A DNA stretch of 64,000 nt from the NCBI GenBank assembly GCA_022702705.1, contig CM040432.1, positions 47,146,540 through 47,210,539 of the forward strand, in the 5' to 3' direction. The stretch comes from Papilionanthe hookeriana x Papilionanthe teres. Lineage: Eukaryota; Streptophyta; Magnoliopsida; Asparagales; Orchidaceae. The notes beneath the pieces are model-generated. The model had not been told where the DNA came from. It saw nothing but the letters and a program-made list of their open reading frames with translations, and did no database searches. Positions 22,424 through 33,192 of the stretch are shown here, piece by piece. Numbering within the stretch: the first letter of the stretch is position 1; each line of letters starts with the position of its first letter. The translations under genes were made by a program, and so were the position numbers.

Positions 22424-23443
22424 AAATAGCCAAGAGAGGTGATTGAAGATATGATTGCAAGAAGAAACTGACAGAATTACTGTTGCTTCTCTGCTGTTGC
22501 TGTTGCTTCTGTTGTAAGAGAATTTTATGCAAATTTACCTACTGCAGAGGAAAATCAGGTGATGGTTAGAAGGTAGGAAGTAAATTTTTCTTCAGGTGCA
22601 ATCAATACCTTTTATGGACTACCTCCTGATATGTTTTGTTTTTATTCTAACTATTATCCTTCAGAAAGAGAATTGGATGAGATTATAGAATTTCTGACTG
22701 ATGGAAGAGGATTATGGAAAATAACAAATAATAGAAGAGTGAACTTTCCTGCTTCCAAATTGAATGCCATTTCTAAGGCATGACATTATTTTATCTCATC
22801 TAAGTTGTTACCTTCGAGTCATACAAGTGAAGTGACGAGAGAAAGAGCTGTGTTGAACCATTGTATTCAGAATGGGAATCCTATTGATATTGGAGGGATA
22901 ATTTATGATTATGTTTTGAACTGTGCTAGATCAACCCCGACTGCAGGTATGGGATTTCCTTCCTTGATTCATTCACTATGTGAAAGATCAGGAGTGAGAT
23001 TTGAGACCTGGGAAGAGGTACTTCAGCCATTGAGACCAATTACTAGTGTAAACATTGGTGCTTACACTGTGCATTCAGAGTTTGGTTGAAGAGGTGGATT
23101 TGGTAGGACTTTTACTGCTTCTGCTTCTATTGCTTCTACTTCTCGTGCTTCTACTTCACGTGCTTCATCTTCTATTGATTCACAGACTGGTTTATTAAGA
23201 AAGATTTTGAAAAAAGTGAGTCTTACTCGAGAGCATGTGAAAGATATGGATGGTAAGTTGGATAATGTTGATAGATATATTGTAAAACATGATGATTATG
23301 AGGAGAATTATCAGCAATACTTGGATAGACTGATTAGAGGAGATCAAAGTGCTGAGATGCCACCTCATCCATTTTATATACCTTATGTGCCATCCAGATA
23401 TTGGAACGAGCAAGATGATGATGATGATGAGGATGAAGAGTAG
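22424..23443 (+). pseudogene. Element I Transposase_32-like protein, 3' part
   Basis: Continuation of the ORF begun at 8915. From REVIEDMIARRN onward one frame reads VVREFYANLP, EVNFSSGAINTFYGLPPD, FLTDGRGLWKI, HYFISSKLLPSSHTSEVT, VLNHCIQNGNPIDIGGIIYD and GMGFPSLIHSLC, then a Ser/Ala/Thr-rich linker (ASASIASTSRAS), a helical segment (VKDMDGKLDNVDRYI) and an acidic end (EQDDDDDEDEE). In-frame stops near 22482 and 22576, one at HYFI (TGG to TGA, near 22783) and one TGA at 23087-23089; no frameshift is needed. The pattern fits slow C-to-T decay of an otherwise preserved gene. Confidence 0.82.
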
Positions 23444-24939
23444 ATGTATGGTGTTTGTTCTAGTTATTGTGTTGTTGTGTTGTGTTTTTGTATGCTTTAT
23501 CTAGTATTTTGTTTGATGATTGTATTATGATGTGAACCTTGATAGTATGCAGATTGTAGTTGTACTATTTATCTGTTAAACATATTCAGGTATTGTTGTT
23601 TTATTGTTGATTTATGTGTTGCTTTGTGATGATGTGTAATTGTAAATATTTTTATGTGTATGTTATGTCAGAGTTTTTAGTAGTGTGTACTTTAAATTCC
23701 AAAAACTGTTAGGAGATTATAAACCACTATTAGGAACTTCTACTTAGGAAACTACATGTTTAAAGTTCTTCAAATTCCACTATTAACTGTTATCTGTATC
23801 AGTGTGTTATTTTAGTTGGTGTGTATTTGCTTTGAAAACCTCCACTACTGTAGAAGTCTTCTGAAATTTTTACTTTTCTTGTCATAAAAAAAAGAAAAAT
23901 GTTTTAAAAAAAATTAAATTTGATTTCATTTTACTCCTGTTATTTAAATTGTTATACTTGCATATTAGGATATTAAAAATTTTTGCAAGCATGATATGTT
24001 AGTTTTTATTTCTCACCCATGTATCATTTCTTATGCTTAAATGTTTTATCCTAATTAAAAAATTTTAAGTTTGGGGGGGATCTTAAAAACAAAGATTTTC
24101 AAAAACTTAAAATATTATTTGATTCTCAAGAATACTTAAAAATAAATCTTATTTTTGATTGAGAACAATTATGTACATGAAGTTCTATTAGGGGAATAAA
24201 ATTTTGAATATAGAAATGAATAAAAGAACTTAATTAAAATTTATAGTAATCATGAAAAACTTAATCTTAAAATTTTCTTAATGGAGAGGTGTTAAATGAA
24301 GTTAAACTATCTTTAGTATGAAGTTTTGTATTTTTGGATAAATAGAAGATTTGACTTTTATTCTTCAAAACTTAAATTTATTTTATTGAAGACTAATTTT
24401 CAAATACTGTTACTATGATTTTTAAGTGAAAGATGTATATCTAATCTTTATTTTATGTGGAAGGGTGAAATTCAAAATCATTAAATGCCTATCCAGATAT
24501 AGTAATCCTTACCTTATAAAAAAATAAAAAAACTTAAAAAAGAGAAAAATAGTATATGAAAAGGAAGGAGAAGCTTGAGGATTTAAGCGTCTAATCAAAA
24601 ATTGGTTTCATACATAAAGTTTAAGATACAATATCAGAGAAAATCTAAAGCTTAAGGTTATAATATAGTAATTAAAATTATTTTTTAAATAAAGATTTTT
24701 AAGTGAGAAAAATAAATGTTTGAATCCTATATTTTGAAAAATCTACAAATATTTCTGAAACAGATTGAGACTTTTATTTATCATTTTCCTTTACTTAAGA
24801 ACTTTTTAAACTTTAAGTTGGTTTTAATTACTGAAATTTTTTCTAAATTGGATTATTCCATTTCTATAACAAAATTTTGTTATCTTCCTAAGAAACTCAT
24901 TACATAATTTGCATGCTAAAATGTTATGTGAGATTAACT
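23444..24939 (+). other. 3' noncoding region of element I
   Basis: About 1.5 kb of AT-rich DNA. A T/G-rich stretch follows the stop codon. A second purine tract, AAGTTTGGGGGGAT, lies at 24067-24080, about 900 bases before the main one. The short reading frames here have low-complexity Lys/Phe/Ile composition and no homologue in element II, so I do not call genes. Confidence 0.6.
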
Positions 24940-24979
24940 GTCACTTGAGGACAAGTAATATTTTAAGTTTGGGGGATTT
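24940..24979 (+). promoter_or_regulatory. Polypurine tract of element I
   Basis: CACTTGAGGACAAGTAA, then AAGTTTGGGGGATTT immediately before TGATACACC. This is the same arrangement as in element II. Confidence 0.85.
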
Positions 24980-26787
24980 TGATACACCTATAATATATAG
25001 TATTTTTATGCACATTTTTATACCTATTTTTAATGATATTGCACTTTAATGGAAGGTATTTTGTGTTTTTCTTGCAGGTATGATGAAAATGGATGGTCAT
25101 GATGAAAGGAGCAAAATTGGATCAAATTTGGAGCAAAAAAATGAAAAATAAAAAATTTAGCACTGGCAGCTAAGCGCCGCTGGGCCGGCGCTTAGCCACC
25201 ACAGTTATAAATCAAACTTTAATTAGGTTTGACGTTAAATTCAAATGGGAATGGATGCAACTCTTGGTAGTAACGTCCATAACTTCCTTTGCGCGACAAA
25301 TTTGAATGAAGAGGTGCATTTCTTGGTAGATACATCGAATTTGGACACATTTTGAAGAGATACCAAGACACCTTTTGTTTCACTATTTAAAGAGAGTCTT
25401 AGAAGTGAAGAAGTGAAGAATTGAAGAGGCCCTTCACTGTATTTCGAAGAGATGAATTTAGGAGATTCTTCCACTGCATTTTAAGTTTTTATTTAGAGTA
25501 GGAATATAGAGTAGAAAGGAGAAAAGGGTCGGAGTTAAGAGTTCTTCTCCCACTTCTTTTCTTTCTTTTAGTTTAGTTTTTATTGAAGTCTCAAGTCTGT
25601 ATTCTAAGTCATCAGAGTTTGGAGACTTGCTCTGAGGAGTAGTTTAGTGAAGAGTCAAAGTTTCAGAGGAACTTCCTTAGTCTTGTGGAAAGGATTTTCA
25701 AATAAGTGTTTACTTTTACTTTGTTTATCAATACTTGCTTTCATTTATTATTTTTCTTATCATTTTTAATTTCAAATTAATGTGTTTTTATATTTTCCCA
25801 ATGCATGGTGAGTAGTTTACTTTTTCTTTTTCTTTCTTAAAATGGAGAAGTAATTAATTTAAAGAGAATTGTTGTGGAAAGTATCAGTGTTTAAAAGTTG
25901 GAAGAAGTTATGAAGATTGATTCTGAGAACTTTGTTTACTTCTTAATTTGTCTTGTTAAGTTGTAAAATTTCTTGAGATTATGTAAGATCCAATGCGGTA
26001 TTATCTCATTAAAGTTAGTAGGAATAACATGCAATTATATAGGTGAGAACTGTAGTCCATATAAGTGAATGTAATATTAGAAGATATTTTTATAAAAGGG
26101 AGTAAAATTAGAGGATTTTAGAGTGACACGCTAAACCCCCCTAATTTGGTTTGAAGTTTTGAGTTTTGTTATGAGAAGTTAGCCCCTGAGTGGTGGGAAT
26201 CGAGGGAACTCTAGAGTGAGAGACTGGTATCTTCCCTGCCTAACCATGTTCAAAATAATATATATTTCAAATTAACCTATGTTCTTTATAGAACCAAGTA
26301 AGGGTAAAGAACACATTTGCTTCTATCTGTCACAACAAAATTTAAATACTTTCACAACAATACTTTAAGAATTATTACTACTTCATGAAAGGAAAGAAAA
26401 AGATATTTTAGTTAATAGTATTTTGACATCCAGTGTTATTAGTTATTGAAACATTTACTTTCATTGCTTAGCATTTTATTAAGAAAATTTCAAAAGACAA
26501 ATCAACATTCTAAAACTTTTCAAAATCAAGACATACTATTTCAAAAACAATTAAAGAGAGTAAAAAGATAATTTTCTAAATTCCTTTAAAGATTTTCAAC
26601 ATTTCCCTATGGGTTCGATATCTTGGGGCTTAATCAGAAAGACTTATATTACTTGATAAAAGATACGTATACTTGCGTAGTATCCCATATTATAATATCA
26701 TTATTTTCATATCTTAAATCATCAGCGCACTATATCCGGCGGGACCAAGTTTTTGGCAGCCATTGCACTTATATCTATCGGGGATCA
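24980..26787 (+). repeat. 3' LTR of element I (complete)
   Basis: 1808 bases, TGATACACC to GGGGATCA, with perfect 4-base terminal inverted repeats, followed by the CTCAC duplication (26788-26792). Contains the motif module at 25160-25212, a TATA-like CTATTTAAAGAG near 25383 and GATACGTATACTTGCG near 26664. The last 190 bases are absent from the 5' copy. Confidence 0.92.
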
Positions 26788-26792
26788 CTCAC
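26788..26792. repeat. Target-site duplication of element I (right)
   Basis: CTCAC, identical to 2828-2832. The following 200 bases (26793-26990) are the noncoding stretch of element III between integrase and accessory ORF B. Confidence 0.85.
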
Positions 26793-26989
26793 CGAACTTC
26801 GTTTTGCCCAAAATATTTCAATATCTCGATTTTATCCATTATTTATCAATTTTTAAAGTATTTAGGAGTAATTAGGACTAAAAAACAACTATCTAAAAAG
26901 CACAACTACATTAAACAAGCAAACACACCACAAAGATATATATGGGTTGCCTCCCATAAAACGCTTAGTTTAACACGGTCAGCCCGACA

Positions 26990-28608
26990 AACCATTCAGT
27001 TAATCGAGATGACTCAACATTAAAACCTTTTTGAAATCAGGTTGAAACCCATCAAAGTAAGGCTTTAATCGATGCCCATTAACCTTGAAAATCTTTCTAG
27101 TATCAGGATCTTTAATATCAACAGCTCCAAAAGAATGAACTTTTACAACTGTAAAAGGTCCTAACCATCTAGACTTGAGCTTTCCAGGAAGTAACTTCAA
27201 TCTTGTGTTGTATAATAAAATTTTTTGTCAAAATTCCAATTTCTTTTCAATATCTTCCAATCATGCCATAATTTTCTTTTGTCTTTATAGATCTTGTCAT
27301 TGTGATAAGATACATTTCTAATCTCTTCCAATCATTCAATTGCCTAAATATTTTCTCTCCAGCATTTTTCAAATTAAAATTTAACTCTTTTATCGCACAA
27401 TATGCTTTATGCTTTAAATCAACTGGTAAATAGCAAGTCTTACCAAACACTAGTCTATACGGAAACATTCCAAAAGGGGTTTTAAAAGCAGTTCTATAAG
27501 CCCATAAAGATGTATATAATCGAGCAGACCAATCTAATTTATGATTATCCATACTTTTCACCAAAATTCTTTTAATTTCATGATTAGACACTTCTGCTAA
27601 ACCACTAGTCTGGGGATGATAAGCAGTAGAGATTCTATGAATAATATTATATTTCTCAATTAATCTCTTAATTTGATTATTCCTGAAATGGGATCCACCA
27701 TCAGTTATGATCACTCTCGGCATTCCATATCTTGTAATTATATTTTTCTTTAAAAATTTTGAAACACTCTGAGCATCACATCTAGGTAAAGTAATAGCTT
27801 CAATCCATTTCAAGACATAATCAATGACAACCAATATATATAAATTTCCAAATGAAGGAGTAAATGGTCCCATAAAATTTAATCCCCATACACCAAAAAT
27901 TTCAACTTCCAAATTATAATTTAGATGTATTTCATTTCTTCTAGAGATATTACTTACTCTCTGACATCGATCACATGATTTAATATATCTATAAAAATCT
28001 CTAAAAAAAAGTAGGCCAAAAAAGTTCAGATTGTAGAATCTTAAAAGTAGTTTTGTCAACACCAAAATGACCTCTAAATTCAGAATCATGACAACTTTGA
28101 ATAATCAAATTTGTTTCTTCTTGTGGCACACATTTCCTAATAATCAGATCCTTAAACTATTTATATAGATAGGGCACATCCCAAACATAGAATTTTGCAT
28201 CATATTTAAACTTCTTTTGTTGTTGTCTTGTTAAATCAGATGGTACAATATCACTTACAATATAATTCACAATATCAGCATACCAAGGCAAATTGCTTCC
28301 TATAATAGTATAGAGTTGCTCATCAGGGAAAATTTCAGTAATTTTCTTTTTAAATTCAGATAATTTATCATATTCTATTCTGGACAGATGATCAACTATT
28401 TGATTATCAGCTCCCTTCCTATCAACTATCATAAAGTCAAATTCCTGTAGAAGAAGTATCCATTTAATGAGTCTAGGTTTCGCATCCTTCTTTCGCATTA
28501 AATATTTGATAGTCGAATGGTCTGTATGCACAATACTTTTAGCTCCAATTAAATTTGGTCTAAAATTTTTAAAAGCAAATACTATAGCTAATAACTCTCT
28601 TTCAGTTG
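26990..28608 (-). pseudogene. Element III RNase H (3' part) and integrase
   Basis: Resumes on the left side of the solo LTR with TTERELLAIVFAFKNFRP and HTDHSTIKYLM, DNQIVDHLSRIE (RNase H and connection), then the integrase zinc finger region (SCDRCQRVSNISRRNE). The core has LNFMGPF, where the first catalytic aspartate is asparagine, then an intact IITDGGSHF, SNHEIKRIL and MFPYRLVFGKTCYLP. The C-terminal part (LKSRWLGPFTVVKVH, FKVNGHRLKPYF) ends near 26999. Frameshifts near 28090-28150 and 27200-27250. Not functional as read. Confidence 0.88.
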
Positions 28609-28613
28609 TGGTA

Positions 28614-30093
28614 TGACCACAAGAAATTGTATTAAGAAATTTATACAAATTTTATATGAAATTGCTTTGTAAAGAAAGGTATTTTTTATGTTTTATTGCA
28701 GAAATGAAGATTTATAGGTACTAGGAGCAAAAAGAGCAAAAAGGAGCAAATCTGGAATAAAAAAGACTAAAATAGATGAAAATTGAATTATCCCGTCGAC
28801 GGCGAGGAATAAGCCGCCGACGGCGAGATTTTCCCGAAAGTTTTGAATATATTATAAAGGAGCCCGCCGACAGCGAGATCGAGCCGACGGCGAGATTGAG
28901 CCCGCCGACGGCGAGAATGTCGGTTCAAGCCAAATACATTGAATCTGGACGCTTTTCTAAGAGATGCTTAAGCAACCTTTGGATATATTCCTTCCTCTTT
29001 AAATATAGACGAATTTAGGCCAAAATTGTAGTCTTAGTGTGTTCTCTAGTAGTGTCTTTAGTGAGAGTTAGTGTTTTATTTACTGTATTGGTGAGTCTTT
29101 TTAATTAAGTGTGTTGTACAAGAAGGAAGAGTCAAAGGAACTTCAAGGAGTTTGCTTGGGGAGAAGATTCGAAGTAAGTTTTTTTTTTGTTTTATAACTT
29201 TAAATGAAATCCAAGTTTTGTGTTATTCTTCCTATGCATTCTGAGTAGTTTTCTTTGTCTTTCTCCTTGTTGTTGAGATTTGGTGAAATGAAGAATTAAA
29301 TCAGTTGTGCCTAAAAATATTAAATAAAATTGTGATAATCTTTTACTTAAATCTTAATTTACTTTCAATTTGGCTAATTGAATTGTTAACATATGTTGAA
29401 TTATCAAATATAGTAAAGATTACATCCGAGATTCAGGGAAGTCAAAAGCTTTGGAAGGAGGGTGCAAATAAATAAGGAAATATTAATTATCAGGCGTAGA
29501 ATTGGACATTTTAGTGTGACATACTAAAATATTTAATTTGGTCCTATCGTTTGGGAGTTGAAGTGTAGATGTTAGCCCTCAGGCGAGGGGAACGTGGGAG
29601 CTCTGAAGTGGCAGCTGGTATCCTCCCAACCTAGCCATAGATTCTGTAACCAAACATAAGACTAGTCAATGTTCTTTTCACCTGGAGCAAAGGGTAAACA
29701 ATAAGTATGCTCCTATTTTGCACAATATAATTCTAACTAATTTAATTATTTATTCAATTAATTCTCTTAACAAGGAGAAAGATACTTTTCAAAATTATAA
29801 TCTTTTATTTAATCTTTAAGAAATAGAGTTTAGTATAAGCATTCGTTATTTTCGTATACTAGATTAGTAATTGCATTTGCTGAAATAGAGTTTAGTCTCT
29901 AACTTTCCATTGGGATCGATATCTAGGACTCCATTAGGGCCCTTTATTACTTGAACGATATGTATACTTGCGTTGATAAAAGGGGAGGCAGCACAATTGT
30001 TATTTTACTTTGAAAAACATTTATAACATTTATAGAAGCTTAACCAACATATACACCCTTCACTTTCTGCCATGCTCTCCCCCGAGATTGTCA
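28614..30093 (+). mobile_element. Solo LTR inserted in element III RNase H
   Basis: 1480 bases starting TGACCACAAG and ending GATTGTCA (TGAC/GTCA terminal inverted repeats), with TGGTA duplicated on both sides (28609-28613 and 30094-30098). RNase H coding resumes in register across it (INYT / TTERE). Distant similarity to the element I LTR (GCAGAAATGAAGATT region; GATATGTATACTTGCG near 29957) sets plus orientation. No internal coding DNA, so it is the product of LTR-LTR recombination. A TATA-like TTTAAATATAG lies near 29000. Confidence 0.9.
28795..28919 (+). repeat. Short GC-rich repeats in solo LTR
   Basis: Five copies of a CCGACGGCGAG-like unit (around 28796, 28816, 28866, 28884 and 28904), at the place where the other LTRs carry their palindromic motifs and upstream of the TATA-like box. 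Confidence 0.7.
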
Positions 30094-32400
30094 TGGTATA
30101 ATTAATTTAAGCCTCATTAAGAATTTTACTAGCATAGTAAATGACTTTTAAAATTTTATCATGCCTTTGCCCCAATGCTACTCCGATTGCATAATCACTA
30201 GCATCACACATAAGTTCAAATGTTTTCTCCCAAACGAGTGAAACAATTATAGGTGCAGTGATTAATTTTTCTTTCAATAATTCGAAAGCTCTCAAGCATT
30301 CATCATTAAAATCAATTTCTATCATTTTCTAACAGTCGGCACAAAGTTTTAGTAATTTTAGAAAAATCTTTAATATATCACCTGTAAATCCAGCGTGTCC
30401 TAAGAAACTCCTCACCTCTCTCACAGTAGTGGGTGGCGACAATCTCTCAATCACTCTAATTTTAGCATGGTCGACCTCCATACCATGTTCAGAAATTTTA
30501 TGCCCAAGCACAATTCCTCCTGCAACCATAAATTGACATTTCTCCTAATTCAGAACTAGATTTGTTTTCTCACAGAGCTCCAAAACTTTTGCTAAGTTTT
30601 TTAGAAAAATTTCAAATGAAGTCCCGAATATAGAGAAATCATCCATAAAAACTTCTATTCCATTATCTATCATACTAATGTAGATAGACATCATACATCT
30701 CTGAAATGTTGCAGGTGCGTTATAGAGTCCAAAAGGCATTCTTCGAAAAGCAAAGGTTCCATAAGGGCTAGTAAATATTGTCTTTTCTTGATCCTCAGGA
30801 GCAATATGTATTTGATGGTAACCAATATATCCATCCAGAAAACAGTAGTACTTGTGTCCAACAAGTCTATCTAGCATTTGATCGAGAAAAGGAAGAGGAA
30901 ATAGATATTTCTGGTGGCGGAATTTAATTTCCTATAGTCAAATACAAATTCTTCATCCATTTATTTATCTTGTGGGTATGATTTCATTACATTCAGTCAC
31001 TTCAACAGTCACTCCTCCCTTTTTTGGTACACAATGTATTGGACTCACCCAAGCACTATCCAAAATAGGATAAATAATTCCAGCATCCAGCTATTTTAAT
31101 ATCTCTTTCTTAACTACTTCTTTCATTATAGGATTTAGTCTCCTTTGTGGATCAACTCTCGGTTTATGTTCTTCATTTAATAAAATTCTGTGCATACAAA
31201 TTGAAGGACTAACTCCTTTAATATCTTCCAAAGTCCATCCAAAAGCTTTCTTGTATCATTTTAAAGTTTCAAATAACTTCTGTTATTGATAATCATTTAA
31301 CTCTGAAGATACAATAACTGACAAGGTAGACGATTCTCCTAAAAACATATACTTTAAATGATTGGGGAGAATTTTCATCTCAAGTTCGGGAGGTTTTATG
31401 ATAGATGGAATTAAGCTTTTATTTCCACCTTCCATAGTGTCTAATACTTCGAATTTCTCCTGAACATACTCCAAATCTTCATTCTTCTTACTATCTAAAT
31501 TTTCTTCATCTTCAATTTCTTCTTCAAACATATTTTCATATTCTTCTTCCTTTTCAAATATATTTTCAAAATTATTTTTTTTCAAGTAATCACAGACCTA
31601 CATCCTAAAACATTCATTATCTTTTTTCATTAAGGGATACTTCATAGATTTTAAAATATTAAAGTTCACCTCTTGATCATTAACTCTCATAGTTAATTCT
31701 CCTTTTTGAACAACAATTACCTCTCTTCTAGTAGCATGGAATGGTCTTCCCAAAATGATTAGAATTTCTTTATCTTCCTCCATATTAGGTACAATAAAAT
31801 CCACAGGAAAGATAAATTTATCCACTTTCACTAACACATCTTCCACCACTCCTTTAAGGCAAGTAATAGAACGATCGGCCAACTGAAGAGTCACAGATGT
31901 AGGAGAAATTTCTCCTATTCCTAACATTTTGAAAGTTGATAAAGGCATAAGATTAATACTCGCTCCCAGATCACATAAAGCTTTTTTGAAAAATTTCTCA
32001 CCTATAGCACACGGAATAGTGAAACTACAAGGATCTTTAAGTTTTTCCGGAAGCTTCTTCTGAATAATTGCACTACATTCTCCGCTAAGTGCAACAGTTT
32101 CATGATCTGTAAACATTCTTTTCTTTCTCAGGATATTCTTCATAAACTTGGCATAGTCAGGCATCTGTTCTAATGCTTCAACAGAAGGAATATTTATTGT
32201 TAATTTCTTAAGGATCTCCAAAAATTTTCCAAATATGTTATCCCTGTTTTATTTCTTTAATATTTGAGGAAATGGAGGTGGTGGTTTTTCAATAGTTATC
32301 TTCATTGGCTCAAGAGGATAATCCAAGTCTGAATAAATTTTGTTTGAACCTTTTTTCAATTTTCACCTTCTCCTTTTCTATTTTAACTTCTTTTTGCACT
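30094..32400 (-). pseudogene. Element III protease, RT and RNase H (5' part)
   Basis: Protease region (32221-31598): LCDLGASINLMPLSTF, FIVPNMEEDKE, IILGRPFHA. An acidic spacer follows (31585-31283). RT: MLDRLVGHKYYCFLDGYIGYHQI, FRRMPFGLYNAPATFQRCM and an intact EVFMDDFSIFGTSFE (30877-30545), then MVAGGIVLGHKISEHGMEV, SFLGHAGF and, after a frameshift near 30330, FELLKEKLITAPII and LMCDASDYAIGVALGQ to the solo LTR joint. One TAA just before INYT. RT catalytic residues are intact but the frame is broken several times. Confidence 0.88.
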
Positions 32401-33192
32401 CTAGTTTCCAATTATTTTCCACTCCTTAATTGAATAGCCTTAAGTTGTTCCTTGTTTTGATCTTTTGGATTTATCTTCACATTACTTGGAAGTGTTCCAG
32501 AAGGTCTATTATTAAGTGCAGTGAAAATATGTCTTAATTGATTTTTAATATTTTTCATAGAAACACCTTGAGCTTGTAATTGATTTTCTATATTCAGAAT
32601 CATTTCTTCAGTAGACAACTTCTTATCCTTTAATTGTGGGTTACTATTAAATCAAGGGAGATAAGATGGTCTAAAATTAGTATTTTTTTATTGTTCGAAT
32701 TTCCAATTGGATTCATAAAATTGTTAGCCCAATGCGGGCTAACATTAGAGTTACTATTATTCCAATTGAAGTTTGGGTGATTCTTCCAACCAGGATTATA
32801 ATAATTCGAATAAGGATTTTTAGGTCTATTTATAGTATTTAAAGTCTCATAAGATGTTTGAGATTCTTTTATCTGTCCAAATGAATTTTTATCTAACACT
32901 TGAGGTGGTTGAGAATAATTTATTCCATATTGATCTATTTTCTTTGAAAGGGCTGCAATTTGAGAAACTACCATAGTTATCATATCTGAATCATGAACAC
33001 TAGCTACTCTCTTAGGATTTACCCATTCAGAGGGCCATTAAAAATTATTAGTAGCTATTTCTTCAATTAATGCGTATGCTTCATCAAAAGGTTTTGACAT
33101 TAATGATCCACAAGCAGCAGCATCTATAATAGATCTCAATGATCCCACTAATCCATTATAAAATGTTTGAATTATTAACCAATCTGGTAAAG
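32401..33192 (-). pseudogene. Element III gag, 5' end removed by LTR IV
   Basis: Starts abruptly at LPDWLIIQTFYNGLVGSL, where LTR IV begins, and continues FDEAYALIEEIATNNF, NPYSNYYNPGWKNHPNFNW, PSGTLPSNVKINPKDQNKEQ and AIQLRSGK. The N-terminal two thirds of gag lie on the far side of the later insertions, outside this window. Confidence 0.85.

Larger units (their letters stand above)
2833..26787 (+). mobile_element. Element I: Athila-like retrotransposon, gag-deleted, split by element II
   Basis: Plus-strand element bounded by LTRs starting TGAT and ending ATCA with a perfect 5-bp CTCAC duplication. Contents in order: truncated 5' LTR, RT-RNase H-integrase remnant, coiled-coil-like ORF, Transposase_32-like ORF (interrupted by element II at 9051-22423), 3' noncoding DNA, purine tract and complete 3' LTR. 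The last ~190 bases of the 5' LTR, primer site, gag, protease and start of RT are deleted. Without the nested insert it is about 10.6 kb. It could move only with help from another element. Confidence 0.9.
1..33192 (-). mobile_element. Element III: Athila-like LTR retrotransposon, outer host of the nest
   Basis: Reading on the minus strand, gag (33192-32401), protease, RT, RNase H and integrase (to about 26990) are followed, after removal of element I (2833-26787), by two accessory ORFs at 2635-1459 and 621-1. The rejoining is supported by the CTCAC duplication on both sides of element I. The gag 5' part is cut by LTR IV at 33193 and the 3' end lies off the left edge, so neither LTR of this element is visible. 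The RNase H is additionally interrupted by a solo LTR. Lineage is inferred from gag/pol similarity to Athila-type proteins. Confidence 0.85.

Noticed and set aside
9011..22445. A clean 5-bp target duplication for element II
   Set aside because: Left flank TAAGC and right flank ATAGC/TAGCC match only partly; insertion is instead supported by the rejoined reading frame and paired LTRs.
24716..24907. 62-codon ORF in the 3' noncoding region of element I
   Set aside because: Very AT-rich, Lys/Phe/Ile low complexity, no counterpart at the same place in element II.
26748..26787. AGTTTTTGGCAGCCATTGC followed by CGGGGATC looks like an Athila primer site, suggesting another internal region after the 3' LTR of element I
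   Set aside because: The perfect CTCAC duplication begins only after GGGGATCA, and TGAT/ATCA ends match, so this sequence lies inside the LTR. Resemblance is partial with a 12-base interruption.
28776..29018. 80-codon Arg-rich ORF in the solo LTR
   Set aside because: Product of the GC-rich direct repeats inside a promoter region; interpreted as regulatory DNA.
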